A DNA stretch of 5,533 bases. Origin: JBCBTJ01 sp964597685 (GTDB lineage Bacteria; Pseudomonadota; Alphaproteobacteria; Caulobacterales; Hyphomonadaceae). The translations under genes and the position numbers were made by a program. The stretch is taken from the NCBI GenBank assembly GCA_964597685.1, contig CAZQZC010000175.1, positions 1 through 5,533 on the forward strand, given 5' to 3'. Below the pieces are notes generated by a model, which ran no database searches, had not been told where the DNA came from, and was given only the letters and a program-made list of their open reading frames with translations. Shown in pieces: positions 1 through 5,533 of the stretch; position 1 is the first letter of the stretch; each line of letters opens with the position of its first letter.

Positions 1-97
1 TAATCGCCGCCGTCAGCGTCGTCTTGCCATGGTCGACGTGACCGATGGTGCCGATGTTCACGTGCGGCTTCGTCCGCTCGAACTTCTCCTTGGCCAC
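1..97 (-). CDS. tuf: Elongation factor Tu, 5' end only
   Basis: This is the N-terminus of EF-Tu, the GTPase that carries aminoacyl-tRNA to the ribosomal A site. Reading the minus strand from base 97 gives 32 residues, starting MAKEKFERTKPHVNIGTIGH and running on through the G1/P-loop motif GHVDHGKT (residues 19-26) to LTAAI, where the window ends. This stretch is essentially diagnostic of EF-Tu. The start codon is GTG at 97-95, chosen because MAKEKF is the usual EF-Tu N-terminus and a purine-rich ribosome binding site sits just upstream; no ATG fits. The remaining ~365 residues lie left of base 1. The gene is divergent from pgi and is not directly preceded by fusA, as it is in the str operon. 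It may therefore be a second, stand-alone tuf copy, which is common in Proteobacteria; that is inference. Confidence 0.96.
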   Translation of the reverse strand, partial: MAKEKFERTKPHVNIGTIGHVDHGKTTLTAAI

Positions 98-102
98 GCG
101 AG

Positions 103-112
103 CCTCTCCTCT
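103..112 (-). promoter_or_regulatory. Ribosome binding site of tuf, fixing the GTG start
   Basis: The minus strand reads AGAGGAGAGG here. Its AGGAG core (106-110) lies 8 bases before the GTG at 97-95. This is near-ideal Shine-Dalgarno spacing for a highly translated gene and supports GTG as the true start. Confidence 0.8.
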
Positions 113-182
113 TTTCCGCACCCGGACCGCCGGGGCCTTGTTTTGACGAGTAACCGAAACCCGCAGGCTTCGCTGACCGCGC

Positions 183-211
183 GGCATACAGAACGGCGGC
201 GGCGCTTTCAA
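183..211 (-). promoter_or_regulatory. Candidate sigma70-type promoter for tuf
   Basis: The minus strand shows TTGAAA (211-206), a 17-base spacer, then TATGCC (188-183). That is 5 of 6 matches to the -35 consensus and 3 of 6 to the -10 consensus, at optimal spacing. Transcription would begin near 176, giving a leader of about 80 bases before the GTG. A second -35-like TTGACG lies at 228-223 but has no convincing -10 behind it. Assigned from sequence pattern only. Confidence 0.4.
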
Positions 212-282
212 GACCCGCTTGTCGTCAAGCCCCAGATCGTGCGGTCGACCATTCTTTTCCAGCTTGACAGCCGCAGCCCGCA

Positions 283-1851
283 ATGGCCCCCGTCGACCCC
301 ATGACCCAAGCACTGATCAGCCACGCGGCTCGACTCCGTGAGACCCCGCTCGCGTCGCTCGCATCCGCCCGCGCCGGGCGGGCGTCCATCGGCGCCGCAG
401 GCTGGCGCGCAGACCTCTCTCGTCACCGATTGGACGCGGGTTCAGAGGCGGAACTGCTCAGCGCCGCAAGCTCGGCGGGGCTGGAAACCGCTTGCGCCGA
501 TCTCTTCGCCGGAGCCCACGTAAACCCCTCCGAAGACCGCCCCGCCCTGCATTGGGCGCTGCGCGCGCAGACCGCGCTCAGCGGCGCGCCGGAGACCGTC
601 CGAAACTCGCTGGACGCGGCGGACGCGTTCGCGGAAGCGGTGCGCGCAGGACAAATTGTGGGATCGCGAGGCAAGCCATTCCGAACCATCGTCCATATCG
701 GAATCGGCGGCTCGGATTTTGGACCGCGCCTCCTGGCCGACGCCTTCCACTTTGAGCGCGACACGCGGTTCGATCTGCGGTTTTGCGCCAATCTCGACCC
801 GATCGATCTCGAACTGGCGCTGCAAGACGCAGAGCCTGACCAGACGCTGGTCATCGGCGTCTCCAAATCCTTCGGCACCGAAGAGACGCTCTACAACCTG
901 AAGCGCGCCAAAACGTGGTTGGAGGCCGCACTCGGCGACAATTGGCGCCAGCACATGGCCCTGGTGACCGCAAACGCTCCGCGCGCAGAGGCGTGGCTTG
1001 GCGGACCCGGCGCCATCTTCGACCTGCCGGAAAGCGTCGGCGGGCGGTTTTCGATTTGGTCAGCTGGATCTCTCGCCTGCTCGATCGTACTCGGTTTGGA
1101 TCTGATCAGGGGTTTTCGCACGGGCGCGGCGCAAATGGACGACCACGTTCGAAGCGCTCCGTTGGAAGTCAATCTCGCCATGCGCTTGGCTGCGCTCGAC
1201 GTGTGGAACCGGTCCTATCTCGGTGCGCCGATGCGAGTTTTGCTCGCATATTCGCGTCGCCTCCGACTTTTGCCGGCCTATTTGCAGCAACTTGAGATGG
1301 AGTCGAACGGCAAATCGTTCGGCCCTGACGGGGCTCAGGCTCCCATGCCGACGGCGCCGGCCCTATGGGGCGGCGAAGGGTCGATTGGCCAACACTCCTA
1401 CCACCAATGGCTTCATCAGGGCTCCGACGCCCATCCCACAGAATTCGTGCTCGCGCTCGAGGACGGCGGCGATCCCGAGGGCCGAACGGCTTTGACCGCT
1501 CACGCACTGGCTCAGGCGGAAGTCCTTTGCAACGGCCGCAGCCTCGACGAGGTTCAGGCGGAGGAGCCCGATCTTCCGGAAGCGATCGCCCGCCAGAAGG
1601 TTCATTCCGGCGGTCGCGCCTCGAGCTTCCTGAGCTGCGCGTCCTTCGGTCCGGAAGCGCTCGGCGCCCTGATCGCGCTCTACGAGCACAGAACCTATTT
1701 CGCGGGACGATTGTGGGCCGTGAATTCTTTCGACCAATGGGGCGTCGAGCGTGGGAAAACCATGGCGGGCAGGCTTAAACGTGCATTGATGGGCGAGGCG
1801 AATGCTGACGACCCTGTCACTAAAGACTTGATTGGACAGCTACAGCGCTAG
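283..1851 (+). CDS. pgi: Glucose-6-phosphate isomerase
   Basis: Interconverts glucose 6-phosphate and fructose 6-phosphate in the cytoplasm (glycolysis and gluconeogenesis). The 522 residues carry the family landmarks in order: HVNPSEDRPALH (79-90), phosphate-loop IGIGGSDFGP (139-148), SKSFGTEET (194-202), the signature VGGRFS with Arg255 (252-257), QQLEMESNGKS with catalytic Glu340 (335-345), GQHSYHQWLHQGSD with catalytic His371 (369-382), and SFDQWGVERGK with catalytic Lys492 (482-492). The spacing of Arg255, Glu340 and His371 equals that of rabbit Arg272, Glu357 and His388. The active site therefore looks intact, although SKTFTT is SKSFGT and GNRPS is GGRAS. The length is slightly below the usual 540-550. 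Neither the ATG at 283 nor the in-frame ATG at 301 has a Shine-Dalgarno sequence, so the start is uncertain by six codons. The gene probably shares a transcript with the transporter behind it. Confidence 0.96.
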   Translation: MAPVDPMTQALISHAARLRETPLASLASARAGRASIGAAGWRADLSRHRLDAGSEAELLSAASSAGLETACADLFAGAHVNPSEDRPALHWALRAQTALSGAPETVRNSLDAADAFAEAVRAGQIVGSRGKPFRTIVHIGIGGSDFGPRLLADAFHFERDTRFDLRFCANLDPIDLELALQDAEPDQTLVIGVSKSFGTEETLYNLKRAKTWLEAALGDNWRQHMALVTANAPRAEAWLGGPGAIFDLPESVGGRFSIWSAGSLACSIVLGLDLIRGFRTGAAQMDDHVRSAPLEVNLAMRLAALDVWNRSYLGAPMRVLLAYSRRLRLLPAYLQQLEMESNGKSFGPDGAQAPMPTAPALWGGEGSIGQHSYHQWLHQGSDAHPTEFVLALEDGGDPEGRTALTAHALAQAEVLCNGRSLDEVQAEEPDLPEAIARQKVHSGGRASSFLSCASFGPEALGALIALYEHRTYFAGRLWAVNSFDQWGVERGKTMAGRLKRALMGEANADDPVTKDLIGQLQR

Positions 1852-1894
1852 TTTCGGCTTGCTCGCCAGGCGCTTTTCGGCCGACACTGCAATC

Positions 1895-3262
1895 ATGTCG
1901 CCATCGCCAAGCCGCTTGCCGCTGAAGAGTGTTGTGGGCTTCGCCCTGATCGGCGTGCCTTTGGCGGCCATTGGACTCCCCGTCTCGGTGTTCTTGCAGC
2001 CGTTCTACGCCGGCGAGATGGGGTTGGGGCTCGCGACGACGGGCGCAATCTTCATGCTGCTCCGGTTTTGGGATCTCGTGACCGATCCGGTCATGGGATA
2101 TCTGGTCGATCGCCGCCCCTCCCGCTGGGGACGGGTGCGCCATTGGCTGGTGCTTAGCATTCCCGTCCTGTCGATCGCGACGATATTTCTCTACATGCCG
2201 GCGAGCGAGACGGTGAGCCCGCTTTACCTCGCGGGTTGGATGGCGGTTTTCTTTGTCGGCTTCACGATGCTGCAGACCCCCCATGCCGCCTGGGCGCCGG
2301 CTCTAGCTCATGATTACGACGAGCGATCTCGTTTGTTTCAGTGGCGAGAGATCGTCAATATCGCGTCGCTGCTGGCGTTGTTGGCATTGCCTGCGATCCT
2401 CGCGCAATCCTTCGGCTTTGATCGGCGTCAACAAGTGATGGTGATGGGATGGATCCTGATCATCGCGCTTCCGCTGACCATTGGAAGCGCGCTCTTTTTG
2501 ACGCCCGACCCCCCCATGCCGGGAAGCGCAGGCGCCGCGCCGGATTATAGCCCGAAGGCCGTTCGCCAGGCCGTCCGTAATTCGACCCTTTGGCGCATCG
2601 TGGGGATGGAAATCTGCGTTGGAATCGCGATCTCAAGCACAGCGGCGACCTATCTGTTTGCGGCCAAGTGGGGGTTTGGCGTCGATCAGGGCGCATCGGC
2701 GATCCTGATGTTGTTCTTCATCGCCGGCTTCTGCGCCCTGCCGTTCTGGCTGGCGCTTGCGCGACGAACGCAGAAGCACGTCGCCATGCGTACGATCTGC
2801 ACCTTTGCGGCGTTCGCATACATCAGCTACCTGCCGCTTTCGGGAGGATCTGGTTTTGGTGCGCTAATCGCGGGCGCCGTCGTCAGTGGCCTCGCCTTCG
2901 GCGCGCCCTTCGCCCTCGCCCGATCCATGATGGCCGACGTTATCGAGATGGAGCGCTTGCGCACGGGTGAGAACCGCTCTGGCCTATACTACGCCTTCAT
3001 GTCGAGCGCGTATAAAACGGGGGCGAGCCTGGCGGTCGGCATAAGCTATTTCCTGCTTCAGGTTGTCGCCGGCTTCGACCCGGCGCCTGACGCCCAGAAC
3101 GGACCGGACGAGGTGCGCGGCTTGATGCTGATCTTCGTCGGCGTCCCCGTGGCCGCCTACATAGCCGCCGCCGCCATGGCCTGGGGATACCCCATCACAC
3201 GCGACGTTCAGGCCGACATAAGCCGCCAATTGCGCGACCGGTCTACGGCGACAGCCGAATGA
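1895..3262 (+). CDS. Sugar:cation symporter, GPH/MelB-like MFS transporter
   Basis: An inner-membrane transporter of the glycoside-pentoside-hexuronide:cation symporter family (MFS_2, MelB-like), 455 residues from this start and about 12 hydrophobic segments. The defining motif RFWDLVTDPVMG (57-68) followed by DRRPSRWGRVRHW (72-84) is clear. Asp60 and Asp64 match the cation-binding pair of MelB (Asp55/Asp59). The C-terminal half has the family block ADVIEMERLRTGENRSGLYY (347-366), with Lys374 soon after, like the MelB Lys377 region. The ATG at 1895 is preferred because it puts a normal short N-terminus before the first membrane helix. A TTG at 1832 would add 21 residues and overlap pgi by 20 bases; no Shine-Dalgarno sequence decides between them. 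It lies 43 bases behind pgi, so co-transcription is likely. The substrate is probably a sugar or glycoside and cannot be named from sequence. Confidence 0.88.
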   Translation: MSPSPSRLPLKSVVGFALIGVPLAAIGLPVSVFLQPFYAGEMGLGLATTGAIFMLLRFWDLVTDPVMGYLVDRRPSRWGRVRHWLVLSIPVLSIATIFLYMPASETVSPLYLAGWMAVFFVGFTMLQTPHAAWAPALAHDYDERSRLFQWREIVNIASLLALLALPAILAQSFGFDRRQQVMVMGWILIIALPLTIGSALFLTPDPPMPGSAGAAPDYSPKAVRQAVRNSTLWRIVGMEICVGIAISSTAATYLFAAKWGFGVDQGASAILMLFFIAGFCALPFWLALARRTQKHVAMRTICTFAAFAYISYLPLSGGSGFGALIAGAVVSGLAFGAPFALARSMMADVIEMERLRTGENRSGLYYAFMSSAYKTGASLAVGISYFLLQVVAGFDPAPDAQNGPDEVRGLMLIFVGVPVAAYIAAAAMAWGYPITRDVQADISRQLRDRSTATAE

Positions 3263-3263
3263 C

Positions 3264-3310
3264 ATTACGAATGCGTAATTAAGAAAGACGCCGCATTCCG
3301 GCCGTAATTT
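3264..3310 (+). terminator. Weak candidate terminator behind the transporter
   Basis: Two small hairpins follow the stop codon: ATTACG-AATG-CGTAAT (3264-3279) and GCCG-CATTC-CGGC (3290-3302), the second followed by GTAATTT. Stems of six weak pairs and four strong pairs without a proper T-run are poor intrinsic terminators. The position is right but the structure is not persuasive. Confidence 0.18.
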
Positions 3311-3364
3311 CCACTGCGCGCGGAGTTCCTCAAAACCATCTGACGGGTTTAGAGTTTCTCCCCC

Positions 3365-3416
3365 TTTCGGTCCCCAGCTGAAGATAAACCGGCTGAATTC
3401 GGCAGTTTTCGGTCCC
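3365..3416. repeat. Pair of 10-base direct repeats TTTCGGTCCC
   Basis: TTTCGGTCCC occurs at 3365-3374 and again at 3407-3416, start to start 42 bases, i.e. about four helical turns. An exact 10-mer repeat in a gap this small is not expected often by chance. Same-face spacing would suit a regulator binding twice. No regulator is known to me for this motif. Confidence 0.4.
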
Positions 3417-3440
3417 TCATTCCCGCCATAATGCGGCCAC

Positions 3441-3458
3441 AGAAACTTATCCGTTTCT
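3441..3458. promoter_or_regulatory. Dyad AGAAAC-N6-GTTTCT, possible operator
   Basis: A perfect 6+6 inverted repeat with a 6-base centre (TTATCC) lies 67 bases before the start of the membrane-protein gene. The form is typical of a dimeric repressor site. A dyad of this size could also arise by chance in a gap of this length, so this is a suggestion only. Confidence 0.25.
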
Positions 3459-3525
3459 TAGGAGCCTGTCGGCGATTTGCGTACCTGTATTAACGCGTTC
3501 CACGAATACGTTAAGGGACTGGGAG

Positions 3526-5112
3526 ATGCCGAACAAATTTCCACGCTGGGGCCAAGAGCTTGGCTACCAAAAGGATATCCGCACGCTTGATTTGAACATC
3601 AACCCAAGCGGCCATGGCCTAAAGGGCCGTCTCGCAGAGGGTCGGCTCTCGTTCAGCCGCATGGCGACCCGCCGCGAAGCGCGAAAGGACGCGACCGAAG
3701 GCCTGCCGGTCTCAGAATCCGCCACCCAGGACCAATGGAGCGAGCGGGAGCAGCTGACCGCAGAGCAAGCCGAAGACGTCCGTCGCGGCCTCGGCACGTG
3801 GTTCGCAGATTGCGCCGCAGCTGTACGCAATTTCATCTATGACCTGACGCCGATTGAATTCTCGCATGATCAGCTCCGTGAAGTGATCAAGAGTGGCGAG
3901 AACGATTTGCGTCATTATGAAAAAGACGACGTCCAAGACGCCAAGGAGCGTCACGAAGCCAGCATCATCGAACTGCAGGCCTTTCGCGAGAAACACGGCG
4001 AACTGATCGGCGAGCGTACGCCTGACATCAAGAAAAACGTCGAACAGACCATCGCGATCTTAATGCTGATCCTCATCGTCGAGGGCGCCTTCAACGCGCT
4101 GCTTTTTAAGGACGCGCAGTCTGGCGGTCTGTTGGGCGGGTTGTTGGTGGCTTTCGGCGTCAGCGCCGTGAACGTCGTTCTTGGCGTGACCGCTGGCTAT
4201 TTCGGGCTGCGATACCTGAACCATCCACAGAAGCCGTTCAAGATCATGGGAGGCGCCATCACGGGCGCTCTCGTGCTCGCCGGTCTGTTTTTGAACTTCT
4301 TTGTCGCCCATTTCCGAGACTCGGTCGAAGCCGCCCTTCGGGCGTCTGAAGCTGGCGGCGCGCTCGGAGGATTTTCGCTGTTCGACCTTAGCCCCGGTTC
4401 GGTGATCGCCTCCATGTTCCCGAACATCTTCGGGCTGGACAACATGGTCGCCTTTGGCTTGCTCTTTGTGGGCTTGGTCGTCTTCTCAATCGCCGTGTAT
4501 GAGGGTTACGACCGCATTTCGGACAAGTATCCAGGGTATGGCCGCGTCTGGCGCAAAGAGCGCATCGCCTATGAGCGCCGCCAGGAAGTGCGCAACACTT
4601 TGCGCGACGATCTGGCCGATTATTATACGTCATGCCGGATCTGGTTCGAAGCCCAGCAGACCCGCCACGCCGACGCCAAGCGTGAAATCGAAAAGGCGCT
4701 CAATAGCTTGGAGGCCTGTCGGACCGACGCGATGGCGGTTGCATCGCGCTGCGCAGATCAGGAGCGCAGCTTGAAGGTCTCCTATCGCCAAGCCCACCGC
4801 CGCACGCGCAACGCGCTCCGCGACAAACTCGGCGAACAGGCGGCGGCCCCGCTCTATTTTGACGAAATTCTCACGCCGGAGCTTCCGAGCTTCGATTATG
4901 GCGCCGACCGAGAGCTCGCCCAGCGCTCCATCAAAACGATCGAAGACAATATGATGACCCTCTCGATCACGCGGGAATGGCTGGAAGGCCACGTCCAGAC
5001 AGTCCAGCAGGAGCTGTCGAGCATCGATTCTGACCGGGCGGCCGTCAGCGGCGCCGATATCCGGACGTTGCGGAAGAAAGCTGAGCACGCCGATCTGAAG
5101 AAAGCTGGCTAA
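3526..5112 (+). CDS. Four-helix membrane protein with flanking charged helical domains, function unknown
   Basis: I do not recognise a named family. The 528 residues divide into a charged, largely helical N-terminal part (1-174, coiled-coil-like about 115-170), four hydrophobic segments (about 175-194, 202-230, 239-261, 306-325), and a charged helical C-terminal part (326-528, coiled-coil-like about 345-435 and 460-525). Charges around the segments (DIKK before the first, RYLNHPQK after the second, the Arg/Lys-rich stretch after the fourth) predict both ends in the cytoplasm and a ~45-residue periplasmic loop at 262-305. KYPGYGRVWRKER (334-346), just after the last helix, looks like a conserved motif and I recall similar PYPGYG segments in uncharacterised bacterial membrane proteins. 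There is no signal peptide or enzymatic motif. The start is supported by AAGGGA at 3513-3518, 7 bases upstream. The next gene follows after 22 bases, so the two products probably act together. Four helices plus a one-helix partner recalls MotA/MotB-type pairs, but the hallmark residues are missing. Confidence 0.85.
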   Translation: MPNKFPRWGQELGYQKDIRTLDLNINPSGHGLKGRLAEGRLSFSRMATRREARKDATEGLPVSESATQDQWSEREQLTAEQAEDVRRGLGTWFADCAAAVRNFIYDLTPIEFSHDQLREVIKSGENDLRHYEKDDVQDAKERHEASIIELQAFREKHGELIGERTPDIKKNVEQTIAILMLILIVEGAFNALLFKDAQSGGLLGGLLVAFGVSAVNVVLGVTAGYFGLRYLNHPQKPFKIMGGAITGALVLAGLFLNFFVAHFRDSVEAALRASEAGGALGGFSLFDLSPGSVIASMFPNIFGLDNMVAFGLLFVGLVVFSIAVYEGYDRISDKYPGYGRVWRKERIAYERRQEVRNTLRDDLADYYTSCRIWFEAQQTRHADAKREIEKALNSLEACRTDAMAVASRCADQERSLKVSYRQAHRRTRNALRDKLGEQAAAPLYFDEILTPELPSFDYGADRELAQRSIKTIEDNMMTLSITREWLEGHVQTVQQELSSIDSDRAAVSGADIRTLRKKAEHADLKKAG

Positions 5113-5120
5113 GGGCCCTT

Positions 5121-5126
5121 AAGGAG
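5121..5126 (+). promoter_or_regulatory. Shine-Dalgarno sequence of the anchored vWA-like gene
   Basis: AAGGAG lies 8 bases before the ATG at 5135. This is the best ribosome binding site on the plus strand of this window and fixes that start. It abuts a 12-base palindrome TAAGGGCCCTTA (5110-5121) that includes the stop codon of the preceding gene. Confidence 0.75.
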
Positions 5127-5134
5127 ACTGCGCC

Positions 5135-5500
5135 ATGCCCCGCAAACGTGAAAAAGGTCCGGCCTTCTGGCGATACTCCATCGCAGGAATGACGGCCGGC
5201 GTGTTTGGGCTGTTCGCGCTCGCCGCATTCAATGCGCCGCCGCAGACGGACCCCGCCACCTTCTGCCGGCTAGACCGGCGGGACCCCGCCCACACAATGA
5301 TTGTGCTAGACCAATCCGATCCCTTCAACGCGCGCGATTTTGGCTGGGTCTACAGCTTCGTCGACGCCGAGGCCCGGCTTCTGCCCAAATACGGACGGCT
5401 GACTGTCGTGGCGCCGAATGCGGAAAGGCCCTATGAACCCCTTGAAATCTATGCGTCTTGCTCGCCGGGCAGCCCTAACGACGCCAATCCGGTGTTCTAG
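5135..5500 (+). CDS. Membrane-anchored vWA-like protein, closed by a possibly premature TAG
   Basis: The 121 residues begin with a positively charged tip (MPRKREK) and one hydrophobic helix (about 13-33), so the rest should lie in the periplasm. The body has a beta strand ending in an acidic motif, MIVLDQSDPF (55-64), resembling the DxS part of a von Willebrand factor A metal site. A helix, a second strand (RLTVVAP, 88-94) and a third strand running into ASCSPGSPNDANPVF (107-121) follow. Cys44 and Cys109 could form a disulfide. From memory, uncharacterised proteins with this DxTDP...C.PG...NP layout continue for another 100 or more residues with an NP..(V/I)..RW segment. Here TAG follows NPVF, yet the next 11 in-frame codons read NPRMIEHRWRT. 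The frame is therefore likely truncated by a nonsense codon, or the product is naturally split. It is probably translated with the membrane protein upstream. The vWA link is a judgement on short motifs; the function is unknown. Confidence 0.72.
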   Translation: MPRKREKGPAFWRYSIAGMTAGVFGLFALAAFNAPPQTDPATFCRLDRRDPAHTMIVLDQSDPFNARDFGWVYSFVDAEARLLPKYGRLTVVAPNAERPYEPLEIYASCSPGSPNDANPVF

Positions 5501-5533
5501 AATCCGCGCATGATCGAACATCGCTGGCGGACC
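5501..5533 (+). other. In-frame coding continuation after the TAG, cut by the window edge
   Basis: The eleven codons directly after the TAG stay open in the same frame and give NPRMIEHRWRT. This looks like the natural next segment of the preceding protein rather than intergenic DNA. An in-frame ATG at 5510-5512, 9 bases past the stop, could also serve as a reinitiation start (MIEHRWRT...), but there is no Shine-Dalgarno sequence before it. The window ends here, so the length of the open frame is unknown. Confidence 0.45.

Larger units (their letters stand above)
98..282. promoter_or_regulatory. Divergent tuf/pgi intergenic region
   Basis: These 185 bases separate two genes that read apart, so both promoters must lie here or just inside the genes. 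The tuf side has a candidate promoter. On the pgi side I see no convincing -35/-10 pair. A perfect TTGACA at 264-269 is only 13 bases from the ATG at 283, and at the right distance downstream there is only a run of C (287-291). No tRNA, hairpin terminator or small reading frame with a ribosome binding site was seen. Confidence 0.6.
3263..3525. promoter_or_regulatory. Intergenic region before the membrane-protein module
   Basis: These 263 bases hold no credible gene. They should contain the end of the pgi-transporter transcript and the promoter of the next gene. Visible are two weak hairpins just after the transporter, a repeated TTTCGGTCCC, a CATAAT that could be a -10 box (3427-3432, without a good -35), a dyad AGAAAC/GTTTCT, and an AT-richer stretch just before the start with TTAACG, AACGCGTT and CGTTAA elements. 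No single promoter assignment is convincing. No GGAAC...CGTT pair of the alphaproteobacterial general-stress type was found. Confidence 0.5.

Noticed and set aside
264..292. TTGACA at 264-269 as the -35 box of pgi
   Set aside because: At 16-18 bases downstream the sequence is a run of C with no resemblance to a -10 box, and the position would put the start of transcription inside the assigned reading frame.
29..304. Plus-strand open frame of 91 codons over the tuf start and the intergenic region
   Set aside because: It is antisense to the unmistakable EF-Tu N-terminus, has no ribosome binding site, and overlaps the pgi start; its protein is low-complexity Arg/Pro-rich shadow sequence.
3267..3511. 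Near-identical ACGAATGCGT (3267-3276) and ACGAATACGT (3502-3511) as a flanking repeat of an inserted element
   Set aside because: A 10-mer with one mismatch is expected about once by chance in a gap of this length, and nothing between the copies looks like a mobile element.
5498..5500. Genome-wide reassignment of TAG to an amino acid
   Set aside because: pgi ends with TAG at the expected C-terminus (LIGQLQR then TAG, 1849-1851), so TAG works as an ordinary stop in this genome. Only a local explanation is left for the TAG at 5498.
3526..5500. Module as a MotA/MotB, ExbB/ExbD or ZorA/ZorB-type ion-driven motor
   Set aside because: The four-helix plus one-helix layout is similar, but the single helix of the partner (residues 13-33) has no acidic residue of the kind those B subunits need, there is no peptidoglycan-binding domain visible, and the four-helix protein lacks recognisable MotA/ExbB motifs.
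1..5533. CRISPR arrays, insertion sequences, tRNA or rRNA genes
   Set aside because: No regularly spaced repeats, transposase-like reading frames, terminal inverted repeats or tRNA-like cloverleaf sequences were seen on either strand.

Overview
The window looks like a piece of an alphaproteobacterial chromosome of moderately high GC. This rests on the general character of the proteins and on a glucose-6-phosphate isomerase that resembles, from memory, those of Caulobacterales and relatives. No rRNA or tRNA gene is present to fix the taxonomy. Four genes read rightward, and the 5' tip of one gene reads leftward off the left edge.

Left part (1-1851): the first 32 codons of the elongation factor Tu gene (minus strand, GTG start, strong ribosome binding site) are divergent from pgi, a complete and recognisable glucose-6-phosphate isomerase. 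The roughly 185 bases between them must hold both promoters. A reasonable sigma70-like promoter is visible only for tuf.

Middle (1832/1895-3262): directly behind pgi, in the same direction and probably the same transcript, lies a sugar transporter of the glycoside-pentoside-hexuronide (GPH, MelB-like) branch of the major facilitator superfamily. Sugar uptake beside the first isomerase step of glycolysis is a sensible pairing, but the substrate cannot be read from the sequence. A 263-base gap with several small repeats and dyads follows.

Right part (3526-5533): a tightly spaced pair of genes of no function known to me. The first encodes a 528-residue membrane protein with four transmembrane segments between two large charged helical cytoplasmic regions. 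The second, 22 bases further on behind an excellent Shine-Dalgarno sequence, encodes a protein with one N-terminal membrane anchor and a von Willebrand factor A-like N-terminal half, predicted to lie outside the cytoplasm. Its reading frame is closed by TAG at 5498-5500. The codons after the TAG still read in frame like the continuation of that family (NPRMIEHRWRT) up to the window edge. The gene is therefore probably interrupted, split or misread rather than naturally 121 residues long. This two-gene module and its TAG are the most interesting part of the window.
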